Assembly (NCBI RefSeq): GCF_030816115.1
Contig: NZ_JAUSXQ010000001.1
Span: 2,356,001 to 2,420,000, forward strand
DNA from: Chryseobacterium sp. W4I1
Lineage (GTDB): Bacteria > Bacteroidota > Bacteroidia > Flavobacteriales > Weeksellaceae
Direction of reading: 5' to 3'
Length of the DNA stretch: 64,000 bases
Shown: one piece after another, positions 63,752 to 64,000 of the stretch
How positions within the stretch are numbered: position 1 is the first letter of the stretch
Layout of the letters: every line of letters starts with the position of its first letter
Translations under genes and position numbers: made by a program
Notes under the pieces: generated by a model
What the model was told of the DNA's origin: nothing
The model's input: only the letters and a program-made list of their open reading frames with translations
Database searches by the model: none

Positions 63752-64000
63752 TTACACTTCAATGATCAGTTCTTTTTCATAACCGTTGTATTTCTCATCA
63801 ATATAGCCATGAGGATTACAGATAATTTCGGTTGCGCCGATGCTGTATCTGCACGGCGTATGGATATGCCCGTGAATCCAGTACAGCGGCTGATGTTCTG
63901 CAATGAAATCTTCCAGATTGAATGCATAAGCGGAAGTCACGGGATCTTCTTTGTAGTGTTCCGGAACAGACTGAATGCTGGGTGCGTGATGGGTAACAAC
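63752..64000 (-). CDS. Metallophosphoesterase, C-terminal part, cut by the window edge
   Basis: The visible 82 codons read VVTHHAPS at the window edge, then a Glu/His stretch and WIHGHIHTPCRYSIG and ICNPHGY at the end. GHxH (HGHIH) is the last metal-binding motif of calcineurin-like phosphoesterases, and VVTHHAPS is the typical strand before it. The N-terminal part with the DxH and GNHE motifs lies beyond base 64000. It probably hydrolyses a phosphate mono- or diester. Confidence 0.9.
   Translation of the reverse strand, partial: VVTHHAPSIQSVPEHYKEDPVTSAYAFNLEDFIAEHQPLYWIHGHIHTPCRYSIGATEIICNPHGYIDEKYNGYEKELIIEV

Overview
The window is AT-rich bacterial DNA from a member of the Bacteroidota, most likely a Chryseobacterium-type flavobacterium. 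This is inferred from three things. Promoters carry the Bacteroidota -7 box TAnnTTTG. Gene families are typical of the group: GH109 glycosidase, LytS/LytTR pair, GbsR-like and HxlR regulators, fused 2-oxoacid dehydrogenase E1, GldA-like ATPase, GG-leader peptide. Signal peptides commonly end FSQ or NAQ. I saw no rRNA, tRNA, CRISPR array, insertion sequence or prophage, although the ends of the window cut genes.

Layout. 0-6 kb (+): a cut ORF, a LytS/LytTR two-component pair, a GNAT acetyltransferase, a secreted protein and a GldA-like ATPase followed by an unknown protein with a ParB-like segment. 6-16.8 kb (mostly -): patatin, S9 peptidase, lipoamide dehydrogenase, a DUF2071 protein with two paralogous small membrane proteins and a GbsR-like regulator, and an ECF sigma factor operon whose second gene joins a membrane anchor, a TonB plug-like domain and a von Willebrand domain. 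17-24 kb: secreted papain-like peptidase, GG-leader peptide, old yellow enzyme divergent from an HxlR regulator, E1 dehydrogenase. 24-30 kb: polyprenyl synthase, sterol desaturase-like hydroxylase, rlmN, queA, AIM24. 30.7-34.1 kb (+): a tightly overlapping operon of GH109 glycosidase, nucleotidyltransferase and NahK-like kinase, which reads as hexosamine release and activation. 34-42 kb: deoxyinosine glycosylase, S9 peptidase, holin-family protein, thioesterase, topoisomerase III. 41-54 kb (-): a long run of electrophile/quinone-stress-like genes (two ring-cleaving dioxygenases, carboxylesterase, DoxX, pirin, cupin, isochorismatase-like hydrolase, amidohydrolase, Na+/H+ antiporter) that includes a Crp/Fnr regulator. 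54-58 kb (+): a DMT exporter and the metNIQ methionine importer behind a Met/Cys-rich leader peptide and terminator. 58-64 kb: GH3 glycosidase, a broken HNH endonuclease gene, an intergenic hairpin repeat, a Fic protein, a DUF2652 protein and a cut metallophosphoesterase.

The strongest new signals are regulatory. A near-palindrome around ACTAGT lies exactly 20 bases from the -7 box of three promoters in the stress cluster, with a degenerate fourth copy. That is the position expected for a class II Crp/Fnr activator, and such a regulator is encoded in the same cluster. The methionine locus has a 32-codon leader with five Met and two Cys codons within nine codons, followed by an 11-bp terminator stem, which is the layout of transcription attenuation. 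The Fic gene has two tandem 13-bp palindromic repeats over its promoter and start.

Several genes are visibly damaged: two indels at 9.0-9.3 kb, one frameshift near 12.5 kb, one near 14.0 kb, and an in-frame stop at 61.1 kb. These may be real pseudogenes or assembly errors; reads would decide.
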